A DNA stretch of 64,000 nucleotides from Icerya purchasi (Eukaryota; Arthropoda; Insecta; Hemiptera; Monophlebidae), in NCBI GenBank assembly GCA_039619475.1, contig CM077115.1, positions 158,447,774 to 158,511,773 of the forward strand, read 5' to 3'. The translations under genes were made by a program, and so were the position numbers. Each line of letters opens with the position of its first letter. Position 1 is the stretch's first letter. Under the pieces are notes generated by a model. That model saw only the letters and a list, made by a program, of their open reading frames with translations. It was not told where the DNA came from and did no database searches. Shown one piece after another: positions 1 through 9,239 of the stretch.

Positions 1-690
1 ACTAAAAATTAAGAAATAATTATCTGATAAATAATAATGTATTTTATAACAATACACATAAGGATATTATGACTATTCTTAAACAAAATTAACTTTTAGA
101 ATTGGCACGAAATTCAAATTGCAACAGAAGAAACAGTTTAATGGGTATAAAAATGTGATCAAAGTATTAAAAGAAATATTTAATACAATTTTTAACTATC
201 GTTAGAGTTTGAATTTCGAACCAATTGCAAAAAATTAATATTGCTTAATAATAATCATAATATTCATATCATTCTGAAATATACCATCATTTATTAAATA
301 ACTATTTTTTTACTTTTTGACGCGTTTTTATTCAGTTTTTAGAGTAAATTTTAATGTCGGTATTTTTTTTTTTTTTTTTAGAAAACAATTTTATTTCACT
401 ATTTTTAATGTAAATATTTTTGAATAATAATACAGATAGACCAACTGACGCTGCATTCTGCACTCTATAAAACTAGGTACTGCTTAAAGAGTATAATGTT
501 CCAAGTAAATTTTTGTCAGTAATGAACTGGTTAGTCGCGCTGTGGGGGTTTCAAATTCAATAATCTTTTTTCGAATCTACAATTCTAGGGGAAAATAGCG
601 TTGATAATGTTTTGCTACTTGTGTTCACCAATTTTAAATGAAGCAAATGAGAGGGGGAAAGGTTATTTCAGTTTTGTCAACAAAATAATT
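1..690. other. AT-rich non-coding stretch
   Basis: No open frame of useful length and no repeat structure that I recognise. It has several short homopolymer runs, including a T run near 363-380. Confidence 0.5.
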
Positions 691-694
691 ATGT

Positions 695-960
695 GGTAAT
701 GAATACATGGTTTCAAATTCCAAAATGAAGACTATATACTCGGGCATCGCCTAATAACAGTGCTGGAAGAATTATCAGGAATCAGATAGATTATATCATG
801 ATAAATAGAAGATACAGCTTAAAATGACTAAAGAATGTTATATAGAAGAATGTGTAGACTCTCTTCAGCATAGGTGGTCTTACATACATTTTAGTAAGAA
901 ATCAGTTATAAACGGCCAGGATTTAATTTCAGAAACATGACATTTATTAATATAAATATT
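695..960 (+). pseudogene. RTE-type LINE endonuclease relic
   Basis: In one plus frame the translation reads WFQIPK, then YTRASP, then IRNQIDYIMINRRY before stops break it. The pattern (a tryptophan-phenylalanine pair, a Y-T-x-x-SP turn, then NQIDYIMIN) is the C-terminal half of the apurinic-type endonuclease of RTE-like LINEs that are abundant in insects. Two stops within about 60 codons and no flanking reverse transcriptase show it is a dead fragment. The neighbouring sequence to 2074 is non-coding. Family assignment rests on motif memory, not on a search. Confidence 0.62.
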
Positions 961-2074
961 TTCACTCGATTTAAAAAACTATCTGTAAATTGGAAGTTAC
1001 TATTTCTTTTAACTTTAAAAGGTGTTTAAATTATCTTTGTTTGGATAAAGTAATCACTTGACTAACAAAAAACAAATACATATAATTTACATACAGATGA
1101 CGCTATTACGTTTTGAAATACGATCCGTTTCTCTGTGCACACCCTGTATACATATGGCGTATGCTAAACTACCCGTATTTAAAATATTTAAGAAAATGAA
1201 AAAATTAACCTCATGTTTGTAAACTGACTGTACCATATCCATTAAAAATGTTTTTGATTTCTAACCCCCCCGAAAGGAGCTTATTCAGATTGGAGTTCGA
1301 TTTTTTAATAGAATACGTACTATTTTGTGAATTCTAAGTTTACTTTGAAAAATAAAAATAAAAATTTTTCGAAACACTTTCCTTAAACACTCGTTTTCAT
1401 CCCAAAAATGCTCTCTAAAGTCTAACTATCCCGTTAGGGAGTAATACGAAGAAATGAAGCGTGATTCTATCAAGACAACTACAGTACTTCAATAAGTTTG
1501 TGACCACTGTAAAATTTGTGAAACTGACGACTTCTGTTTTTGTCTGGGAATTAGCACTAGAAGTTGATAGATAAATCGTGAAGTAATACTTCTGAATAAT
1601 ACATTTTTTTCGATAAAAATTTGGAAAATGGAAGGGAGGATTAGATTTAACAGATTAAAAAACTTGGAATAACCTTGAAGAATATTTAAAATTGATATCA
1701 GTTTTATAATTTTTAAATGAACATCTTTGCTTAATGTAAAAAATGTCTTTCAAACCGACCTAATATAACACATAATTTTATTCATTGTGGGATTTATAGC
1801 CACGTGTTTCTTATTGCAAACAGAGTAGGTAACTTTCAATGTTATTGATACTATTGTTATCTTTTTGTCTAACGTAGCACTGCTGGTAAGACCTCGTATT
1901 TCATTCGGACGATTTACAGCTTTTTATTTGAATGAGGGTGTTGCGAAATTTAACGTGTGTCATGCGTTTCTGTATTTTTTGTTATTGAAATAGTTACTAA
2001 AAAAAAAAAACAAAAAAAAACATCAAGTCTTAATAGTACTATTACTATTCACTCTGTCTAACTCAAAATGCACA
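961..2074. other. Non-coding AT-rich stretch
   Basis: No supportable gene. It contains a short run of seven C residues near 1265 and an A-rich tract near 2000-2021. Any upstream exons of the membrane-protein gene at 4113 could in principle lie here or further left, but none could be picked out. Confidence 0.4.
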
Positions 2075-2402
2075 ACCTTGCTGATAAAACTTCATATTTT
2101 ATTTAACAGTTACTGTCCTCTCCACCATGATGATGCAGTTATTTGCGACGGTGTTCTTCCAATGTTCATCTCTTTCTGTGGAGCGTTCTACTTTGTATTC
2201 CTATTTGTTGAGGCTCGGGCTTCCTACTCCTTATTTTGCTTCCTATACCTTGTCCTTTCCTTCCCAAATTAATTATTCCTGCTATTTGTTTCTTTTTGTG
2301 AAAGATTTCTGATCGGATTAAAATATAATCGATTTTTCTCCTTTCTATTTGTTTTGTGGGTGAAGATTCTTGGTTGACAAGCCTAAGAGGTTTAAAAAAA
2401 AA
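2075..2402 (+). mobile_element. LINE 3' end fragment (RNase H family) with A tail
   Basis: Two overlapping plus frames together match the C-terminus of the LINE at 12897-14478. The first reads YCPLHHDDAVICD. The second reads CSSLSVERSTLYSYLL and then PTPYFASYTLSFP. In the nested copy the equivalent segments are YCPLHPDDVAVCD and CPSLVNERTSLYSNLL. The fragment changes frame around 2150, so it is broken. About 90 bases of 3' untranslated sequence follow, containing TTGACAAGCC, and it ends in an A-rich tail at 2394-2408. It is a 5'-truncated insertion, which is usual for target-primed reverse transcription. Confidence 0.72.
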
Positions 2403-2624
2403 CTAAAAACAGTTTACAATTACGTCCAACTTTACGTGCATCACAGGCATGCGTCGTAGCGCAAGGGGAGAGATACGCGAGGCATGATGCGTTATTTGAG
2501 CTGAACGGATGTGTTGAATGTTGGAGCGGCCGGCGGAGCGCAAATGGTGGGTTTTCGCGGGTCATTCCGTGCCTCTTCACACGAAAACCACGTGTTGCTG
2601 ATCGTTTCCGTTTGTTTTGTCATC

Positions 2625-2926
2625 ATGTCCGACGGAGGAAAAGAAACATCAGATTTTATTGATGATTATCGAAGCCAACCGGTGTTGTGGGATATCGGGG
2701 ATACAACTTACACTAATAAGCAAGCTAGGAGCGACATATTGGCTCAACTTGGGGAAAAGTACAACCTAGACGTCAAAGGAGTAAAAAACAAATTAAAAGT
2801 TTGAGATTTTATTTTTCAAAAGATCACTCCAAAGTAACCAAAAAGAAAACAGGATCCGGTGCCAATGAAGTCTACACCTCACCATGGTGTGTTCTTCAAT
2901 TATGGCTTTCAAAACGATGGGTATAA
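2625..2926 (+). pseudogene. MADF-domain protein of the Harbinger element, frameshifted
   Basis: It starts at the ATG at 2625 (MSDGGKETSDF). It then reads through a typical MADF domain: FIDDYRSQPVLWDIGD, then KQARSDILAQLGEKY, then VKNKLK. A single missing A in an A run at about 2795-2798 throws the frame to a stop at 2802-2804. One frame over, the domain continues without interruption (SLRFYFSKDHSKVTKKK, then GSGANEVYTSPW) to 2926, where the sequence merges with the opposite-strand transposase. MADF domains bind DNA, and in Harbinger elements the helper protein assists the transposase. As it stands only a truncated 60-residue product could be made. Confidence 0.72.
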
Positions 2927-3335
2927 TTTCTGACGTAGTTTATTTGGAAACTTTGAATAGATAAAAAAGAGATTTGATTGAGTCGCCTGTGGGAAAAATC
3001 TTAGAGTGATAGCGAGCCTATACTGTGGAGATATAGCTTCACGGAAACGTGTTTCCTTTTCTTTCTATTTTTTCCCGAATCAGATTTAGCAAACCAGCAA
3101 AGCTGGCCTTCGACATTCGAGTAAAGATTTTGAACAATAAATCATCTGTATTCACTTGTTTCAGAATTTTGTGTAATCTCGAGTTTGCAAAAAGTCCGAA
3201 ACCCGCAGCGATTTCTTATTTCTTCCATGTTTCAAAATTAAAAATGCAGAACTTAGCAAACGTAGGGACAGCAGCGCGTCTGCCTCCATCTCGAAGTGGT
3301 TGCACAAAACCTACTGACGAGACGCACAGATGAGT
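2880..3335 (-). pseudogene. PIF/Harbinger transposase fragment
   Basis: Read from about 3335 down, the minus frame gives FTRMSKASFAGLLNLIREKI. After a frameshift near 3045 it continues ETRFREAISPQYRLAITLRF, then PTGDSIKSLFYLFKVSK, one stop, and TTSEIIPIVLKAIIEEH. This is the N-terminal half of the Harbinger nuclease family, where a segment resembling F-R-x-A-I-x-x-x-x-R-L-A-I-T-L-R-F precedes the DDE core. The catalytic core itself is absent, so the element lost its C-terminal half. At least one frameshift and one stop make it non-functional. Confidence 0.68.
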
Positions 3336-3449
3336 TGAACAAGTGTGGACAGAAATTGCATGCCTTTCGGACATGCGTTAAGAGGCATGCGTCTAGACGC
3401 AAGGTGAAAGTTGAAAGCGAAAGCGCACAAGTGCGGACATACCTTTAGA

Positions 3450-4112
3450 TATTCTAAATTTTAGAAGAGATGGGCGAGTGGTTTAGGACTCCCTATATGC
3501 ATATACGTGTGTGTTTTATACGTGTGTATGTATATGTGTATTCGTATTACAGTTTTCTATGTTTATAATTAAAATGCCAGCATTTGAAAGCTACGTGCAG
3601 AGGAGGGGCAAAACCTTCAGATTCATTACTGTTATTGTACTATAATTGCAGTTTAGAAATTTTATTATTTATATTATATATTATAATTTATGGATCTTCT
3701 GTAATTGTTAGGGGTTATGGCAAATGGTGTTATTTTAATTTATGAAATCATCAATAACAGATATTAACGTAGAAGATTTTCTTTTAAGCATTGCTTGTAA
3801 AATCATTTACCGTAACAAGCGCAGTTACGCTGGATATGTTTTATACATTTAAAACAAGTAGAATAAAATTCGGGGCACGATAAGAATTCGTAAGAGAACG
3901 AATTATGTAAATTAGTAATTAAGAACAAAAATTTTTCGCATCTATCCCGTCAGGTTTTTATAGTATCGTTAATCCTTTTAACTTATTATTTCCCATTGCT
4001 TGGAATTTGCGTTATGTATTTCTTTGGAATTTTAAAAATATTAATTTAATCAATTAGTAAATATCGCTAAAAAACAAAAATTTCTCATATCTATTTAATG
4101 GTTTTCTTTTAG
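3450..4112. other. Non-coding, probably intron of the membrane-protein gene
   Basis: AT-rich with a short TGTG/TATG simple repeat near 3500-3545. No coding segment is visible. It directly precedes a good splice acceptor at 4111-4112, so most of it is probably intron. Confidence 0.4.
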
Positions 4113-7100
4113 AAACTTGCCGTAAGTGGAATAGGAGTGGCCAGCATAGTAATATGGACGTTATTCACGAGTTTCCTATTGTTTGGATTTTTATCAATTA
4201 CGGGACTTTTTCGTGCTTCCGAAACAAAAGAAACAGGTAAAATTTAGATTTTTACATATAACAGTTTTGACAAATTTATACGAATAAAATCATCATGAAA
4301 AAACCAAAAAGTCGAAAAAAAAAATGTTTTGAATTAAATCGCATCCAGAAGTGGAAAAAAAATTACTATATATATATTTAATGACAATACCGCAGCAGAT
4401 GCGATTTTTAACTCTTTTTAATACTACGGTTTAATTATTCACTCCCAATTAAACCACTACCTAGAATATTTTAAGGTACTCCCTGTTACATGTTAATTAT
4501 CAAATTTTGAATTAAGTACATTATTGTACAACTGAATTATCCTTGTGATATATACAGCAAAGTCAACACATACTTTAACTTACATTTCGAGTAGTAAGCG
4601 AGTATAAAATATAAATTTCAAATATAAATTGTATGTGGTGGTCGATTATTATTATTATTTTTTAAATTAATTATAAATTTAATATTGCAGTAAACCGTGA
4701 CACATCAAACTTTAATGGAAATTTTGTACAAATTCCTAAAATTCCTACATCAAGCTATAGTAATCAAGGTAAGAGAATTTTAAATAAATTATTCTTAAGA
4801 GTACACTTTTCTATTTCCACTGGTTCTATTATCGTCGCTTCATCTCATGCCGTTAGTGCGTGTGCGTAGTTTGCACTAATTGAAATGGTATAAACACCTC
4901 TCTCGGTGGTGAACTGTCATTTCACTACCGATATGGATTTTGTTATCAAATTCACATTTTTTTATAAAAAGTTAACATTCTGAAAGAAAAAAATCAAACG
5001 GATCCTCTACTATCATAATGTCATTGAAATCAGAAAAATCGAATGTTCGTTTTGTGTATATCAAAAGATCGGTTCGCGATTTTATTAATTTAATAGTAAC
5101 TTTGTAACCGTTTCTTAGAAAACTTAACTCTATAGAAGTCAACACACTGAATTTAAGACGATTAGTTGACTCTGATACATAAATTATCATTTCAAACATT
5201 TGCTCGACAATTCCACACTTATTTTTTTAGCTTCGCATATTTTCTTTCGTATTACACGATTAATGCCATTATATTTCTCTTTATGCCGGTTTCTAAACGG
5301 TCGCCTTTTTTCCATCAGCGCTAAAATTTCACCTGTCATCATCTACTTTTGTTTTTTGTTAACATTTCGTGGTACTTTAGCGATAGTTTTTTGTAATATG
5401 TTTCTAATTGCGTATCTTTTTCAGTATCATTTTGTTCTGTTTCATCCAATTAGATTTCGATTGCTTCACTAATGGTTTGCGGGTTGTTTTGAATATACTG
5501 TTCATCAGTCCTTCGTGATATCTGTTTCCTTTTCAGTCGTTTTAACTTTTGTTTTAAAAATTTCTGTTAGCAAATTATGATCTTTAGAGATAATTGCTCC
5601 TGGAAATGTTTTAACTGATTTGACTGAATTTTTGTATCGCTAATTTATCGTAATATAATCAATTTGTTTTCTTATGATGTTATTTGACCGGTCTGCCGGT
5701 GACTTCCAGGTATATAATCGTCTATATGTTGAAAAAAGTGTTCATTACGCATAAATTTGGACGATTAATAGCTGACCTAAAAGTCTGTTAACATTTCTTT
5801 ACCTCTTATAACCAACGTATTGTACGACTAAATAGAAATAAAATGACCTCGATTTCATGATTTTTCTGGGGGGGGGCGGCATTGACCCAACAACAGGAAA
5901 AACTAAGCTAAAGAACTAAAAAGCTAGGCGGTCCAAAATGGACGCAACAAAGGACAGCATACAGACACCACAGAAGATGAAGGAAAGGAGAGGATAAAGG
6001 AAGAGTTATAGGGAGTAGGGAGATCTAATGACAAGAGCTGACTGTATAAAAGAGAGCGTTCATTACGAAGAGCAGGACACTCAAAGAAAATGTGATCAGC
6101 ATCACATATACGAGGAGGATAATGCGAATGACGATTAGAAAATATGGAGGGATAAATATCCCGCTAAAGTCTGGCGTGATTGGAGATGGATAAGGAAAGG
6201 ATATCTGAAGAACGGAAATGGCTGAGGAATGAATCAAGGTGACCAGCAGAACGAGCCAAAGAATCAGCTGCGTCATTGCCATCAATTCCGGAATGACTAG
6301 AGTCCTATAAAAAATCAATAAGAATAGAGCGAGATGACTGTAGAGTGGAGGTAAAAGAACGAATTGAGAGAATAATACTATAGTAATAAATCAATTAAAA
6401 ATTTGGTTTTTTTTTTTTTTTTTTTTTGAACTAAAAGCGAAATAACAATAATGAGATACCTACAAAGTACCAAAACGAGACTTCCTTGCAAGCGATTTAA
6501 CTAACTGAGCAGAAGTAAAAATATTTGATTTAGCCCTGGAAAACTTTTACATTTTGTTTCCAATTAATTTCTGTTGCACATTCCGCGCACCTTGTGTGTT
6601 CTGTTTTATAATATATAAAGTTTTTGAGTTTGTTAACCTCAATGAAAGCTAATATACAATATTACAGTTTTAGATAATACATTATAGGTACAGAGAGACT
6701 TCATGAGTAGAAGACAGTTCGTAAATATAAAATATATAAGTACGAACAGAACTGGTCGGATTGCATCATTTTTACCAACGGAATTTGCGCATCGTGAAGC
6801 ATTTTTGACAACAGCTTCATTTTTCATTATCAATTGCATAGACACGTCATTGCTTATGGGACACGGAATTTCTCTCTGAAATAAACGAGTTCTTAATTTA
6901 CAAAAAGTTCGAACAAGTTTCTTCTTCGATTGTTTTATATGGCCCTACAAGATTTAATTGTTTAAAGTAATATCAAATTGGAGCGACGTTCATTTTTTTT
7001 TCTAAACAAACGCGTATATATTTATTTAAACCGGATGATAAAACATTTAAGGCACTGAGAAAATACCATAGGAAGACAATTAAATAAACCGGGAAAAATT

Positions 7101-7560
7101 AATTGCGAGAAAGCTCGCGTTGAAAACATATTCAAATGAAGTGGATACAAATTTCGAATTTCATGTATAATTTATTTCGAATTTAATGAATATGTAATTT
7201 TTTGGTATAAATTCGCTGCGATAGGACATATCGTAGATTACGACACAGAGCGCACGTGGGAAGTGCTTTTTTAAATAATCTTCGTTTAATATACGCTGGT
7301 ATGGACATTCTTCTTTTAAAGAAACAAGAGTAAAGCACAAAGATAGATGTCAATCCGTAGATATCTACTTAAAATTATAATGGTAGGTAAAGAGCACGCA
7401 TTGTTACAAGCAAGCTTGTAATGTAATACGCAAAGTTATTTAGGAATACATATAAGAAAAGTTATTATCAAATTTTTACATTTCAGGTCCTAGTGATTTC
7501 ACATTGCACAATTTGAATTTATCCAGCTTGAATACGCGAGTGTACACTGTGACGCCATAA
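4113..7560 (+). CDS. Unrecognised single-pass membrane protein, 3' exons
   Basis: Three exons join in phase: 4113-4236, 4691-4768 and 7487-7560 (stop TAA 7558-7560). Acceptors are TTTTCTTTTAG, ATATTGCAG and ACATTTCAG. Donors are CAG|GTAAAA and AAG|GTAAGA. Both internal junctions split a codon after its first base, which supports the model. The first exon encodes a hydrophobic segment of about 25 residues starting at VSGIGVASIVIW, so this is a membrane span. About 55 polar residues follow, rich in S, T and N, ending VYTVTP. Upstream exons were not found. I do not recognise the protein. An old minus-strand LINE block (4795-6376) sits in the 2.7-kb second intron. Exon structure is well supported; function is unknown. 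Confidence 0.66.
4795..5860 (-). mobile_element. RTE-type LINE fragment, endonuclease to RT linker
   Basis: On the minus strand from about 5860 down, frames broken by stops show three blocks in order. The first is an end-of-endonuclease segment around 5600-5770. The second is NILQKTIAKVPRNVN. The third is the linker EILALMEKRRPFRNRHKEKY followed by VIRKKICEAKK (about 5240-5340), the lysine/arginine-rich stretch that precedes the reverse transcriptase in RTE-like insect LINEs. Below about 5200 similarity fades. It is heavily decayed and ends exactly where another minus-strand LINE fragment begins. Confidence 0.6.
5867..6376 (-). mobile_element. LINE 3' fragment, RNase H C-terminus
   Basis: The minus frame gives HSGIDGNDAADSLARSA, the RNase H block that is SHMGIEGNEMADSLAQIA in the copy at 12897-14478. 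Further on come CDADHIFFECPALRNERSLL and LDLPTPYNSSFILSS, the family's cysteine/histidine tail. The last 100 bases are 3' untranslated sequence ending in a run of C residues (G run at 5868-5876 on plus) instead of a clear A tail. It is 5'-truncated near 6376 and carries stops. It is a diverged member of the family seen five times in this window. Confidence 0.72.
6407..6427. repeat. Poly(T) run, 21 bases
   Basis: It lies next to the LINE 3' fragments and would be the A tail of a minus-strand insertion whose body (6428-6900) I cannot identify. Confidence 0.6.
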
Positions 7561-7636
7561 TTATTACTAACTATTAAATCTCTGTACAGCTATTATCATT
7601 ATTATTAAATTTTTATTACGCTGTGATTTTAAAAAT

Positions 7637-7642
7637 AATAAA
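7637..7642 (+). terminator. Polyadenylation signal AATAAA
   Basis: A canonical AATAAA 77 bases after the stop codon of the three-exon membrane-protein gene. The spacing suits a short 3' untranslated region. Confidence 0.5.
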
Positions 7643-8640
7643 TCCACCTTAATTTAACGATAATGTGTACATACAAATGTAAACTATAAATATGTAACTT
7701 GCCGTACTTTGCGCTAATTTATAAAGGTATTTCTTCAACGTGAAATATATAACTTTTAAACATTTTTAGAAACAGATAAATTATTTCGTACCTTAACAAT
7801 AATATTCTTCATTATGTACCATGTACCGGAAACTTCGTCGATCATCTCAGATTTCACATTTAACCCGCTAGATGATGTCGCAAGTGAAATACTCCTGCTA
7901 TTTGGTATTTCTTAAATTTTTTTCTATCACCGTTCATTGGTGACACTTTTATTACTGTGACTATCGTAAACCACCGTTGGTCATGATAACGTTTTAAGCC
8001 TGCTACACTAAATAATGCAGGACCTTGACGTATATATCGTCGAATTCAGCTCGTGTGCGGTAAAAGTGTTTGTGCTTTTCAATTACAGACTTCTCTACCG
8101 AAGAAGTAGTCTGGTATACTAGATGACCAAAAAATCAGAAATAAATGTTGCTAGTCAGTCTTCAAGTTTCGATTCTCGTGAAATGGAAAAGTTGATAGAA
8201 AATAATGCATCGGTAACATCCACAATATATGATCCTATTATATAGACCTACAATTCTACGGATTAGATCTAAATCCATGAATACTGTATTTTTCGAGTCG
8301 CTAAAACAAAGCCGCCGGTTACCTATTATGAAATGGTTGCTCTTGCTTTATACGATTATAAAAAGATTTCTTATAAAAAGGAAGAACAAAAGATATGCGT
8401 GTACCTTTTTATTTTCGACTGACTAAAAATTGGTGTTTTTTATACTTTGTGTGTCGAGAAAATATTGCTCAAAATTTTTAAATTATATAACGATGTCAAT
8501 ATCGTCGTTTGATAAATAGCTTTCTGTAAAAACGATGTAAAAAAAAAAAATACCATTGAGAAAATCTGCAAGACAAGAAGAAAAATTATTTCTTACTAAC
8601 AAGGAGACCGTACGGCCCCGAGGAAACGAATTTTAATGAT
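7643..8640. other. Intergenic, with a short open frame
   Basis: Mostly non-coding. A 40-codon ATG frame at 8123-8245 (MTKKSEINVASQSSS...) is hydrophilic and serine-rich. After its stop, plus frames continue with KPPVTYYEMVALALYDY near 8310-8360. This could be a decayed exon or element, but I recognise no family. Confidence 0.25.
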
Positions 8641-8800
8641 TTTTGGTGTAGTGGTAGTATGTTTACCATGTGGGTATACCATGTGTAAAATATTAAGGTG
8701 TAATATTCAAATATAATCGAGAAAAACGAATTTAAAATTTTTCTACACTTTATATATAGATTATATACAAGTTAAAGAACATCTCGCTTGAAACTGCCTG

Positions 8801-9232
8801 GCGTAAGTGATAATGTTAGTGAAGCGTACACTTGATACGCGGGTTGAAATCTAGCTGTTTGCATTTTTTTTTTATTTGTTTATTTTTTTTTATATACATA
8901 AATACTTATAATTAATTAATTTATTAGAAAAGTAAATAAATTATTTATTTATTTACTCATTCAATAATTTTTTGATCACTTATTGATTTTTTCAATGCTT
9001 TTTTATTTCATTAATTTAATTTCTGCTATTCCAATAGAAATTAAAAAATCATTAAAAAAAACAATAAGTCATAAGAAAATAAATAATTTATTTACTTTTC
9101 AAATAAAGGAATTAATTATAAGTATTTATATATATTAAAAAAAAAAAAGAAAACAGGAACAAAAATAAATGCACTCAACTAGGTTTGAACACGCATATCG
9201 AGTGTATGCATCACGAACGTAAACACTTACGA
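8801..9232. repeat. Palindromic element with tRNA-like ends
   Basis: The two halves are inverted copies: 8801-8980 pairs with 9060-9232 around a centre near 9016. The core ATAAATACTTATAATTAATT at 8897-8916 reappears in reverse complement at 9110-9130. Each outer 65-base end resembles a tRNA-derived promoter. On the left, GTAAGTGATAATGTTAGTG (A-box-like) is followed about 30 bases later by GCGGGTTGAAATCTAG (B-box-like). The complement of the right end reads similarly, with GCGTGTTCAAACCTAG. Arm identity outside the core is only about three quarters by eye. It could be two tRNA-derived SINEs head to head or a foldback element. Confidence 0.5.
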
Positions 9233-9239
9233 ACTTTAT

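Larger units (their letters stand above)
2417..3449. mobile_element. PIF/Harbinger transposon remnant, about 1 kb
   Basis: A block bounded by related GC-richer subterminal sequences. AGGCATGCGTC...CGCAAGG occurs at 2445-2466 and again in the same orientation at 3383-3404, and an inverted GCATGCCT lies at 3358. The extreme ends show weak inverted similarity (TACGTCC near 2421 and the complement of GTATGTCC near 3446). Inside are a MADF-domain gene on plus and a transposase fragment on minus, convergent. PIF/Harbinger elements characteristically carry a DDE transposase plus a Myb/SANT/MADF-type DNA-binding protein. Exact ends and target duplication are uncertain. Confidence 0.62.

Noticed and set aside
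3049..3333. Plus-strand 94-codon frame
   Set aside because: It begins with GTG and is antisense to the Harbinger transposase fragment, whose motifs are clear on minus.
8310..8360. KPPVTYYEMVALALYDY as a possible forkhead start
   Set aside because: Only the first few residues resemble a forkhead domain and no recognition helix follows; treated as coincidence.
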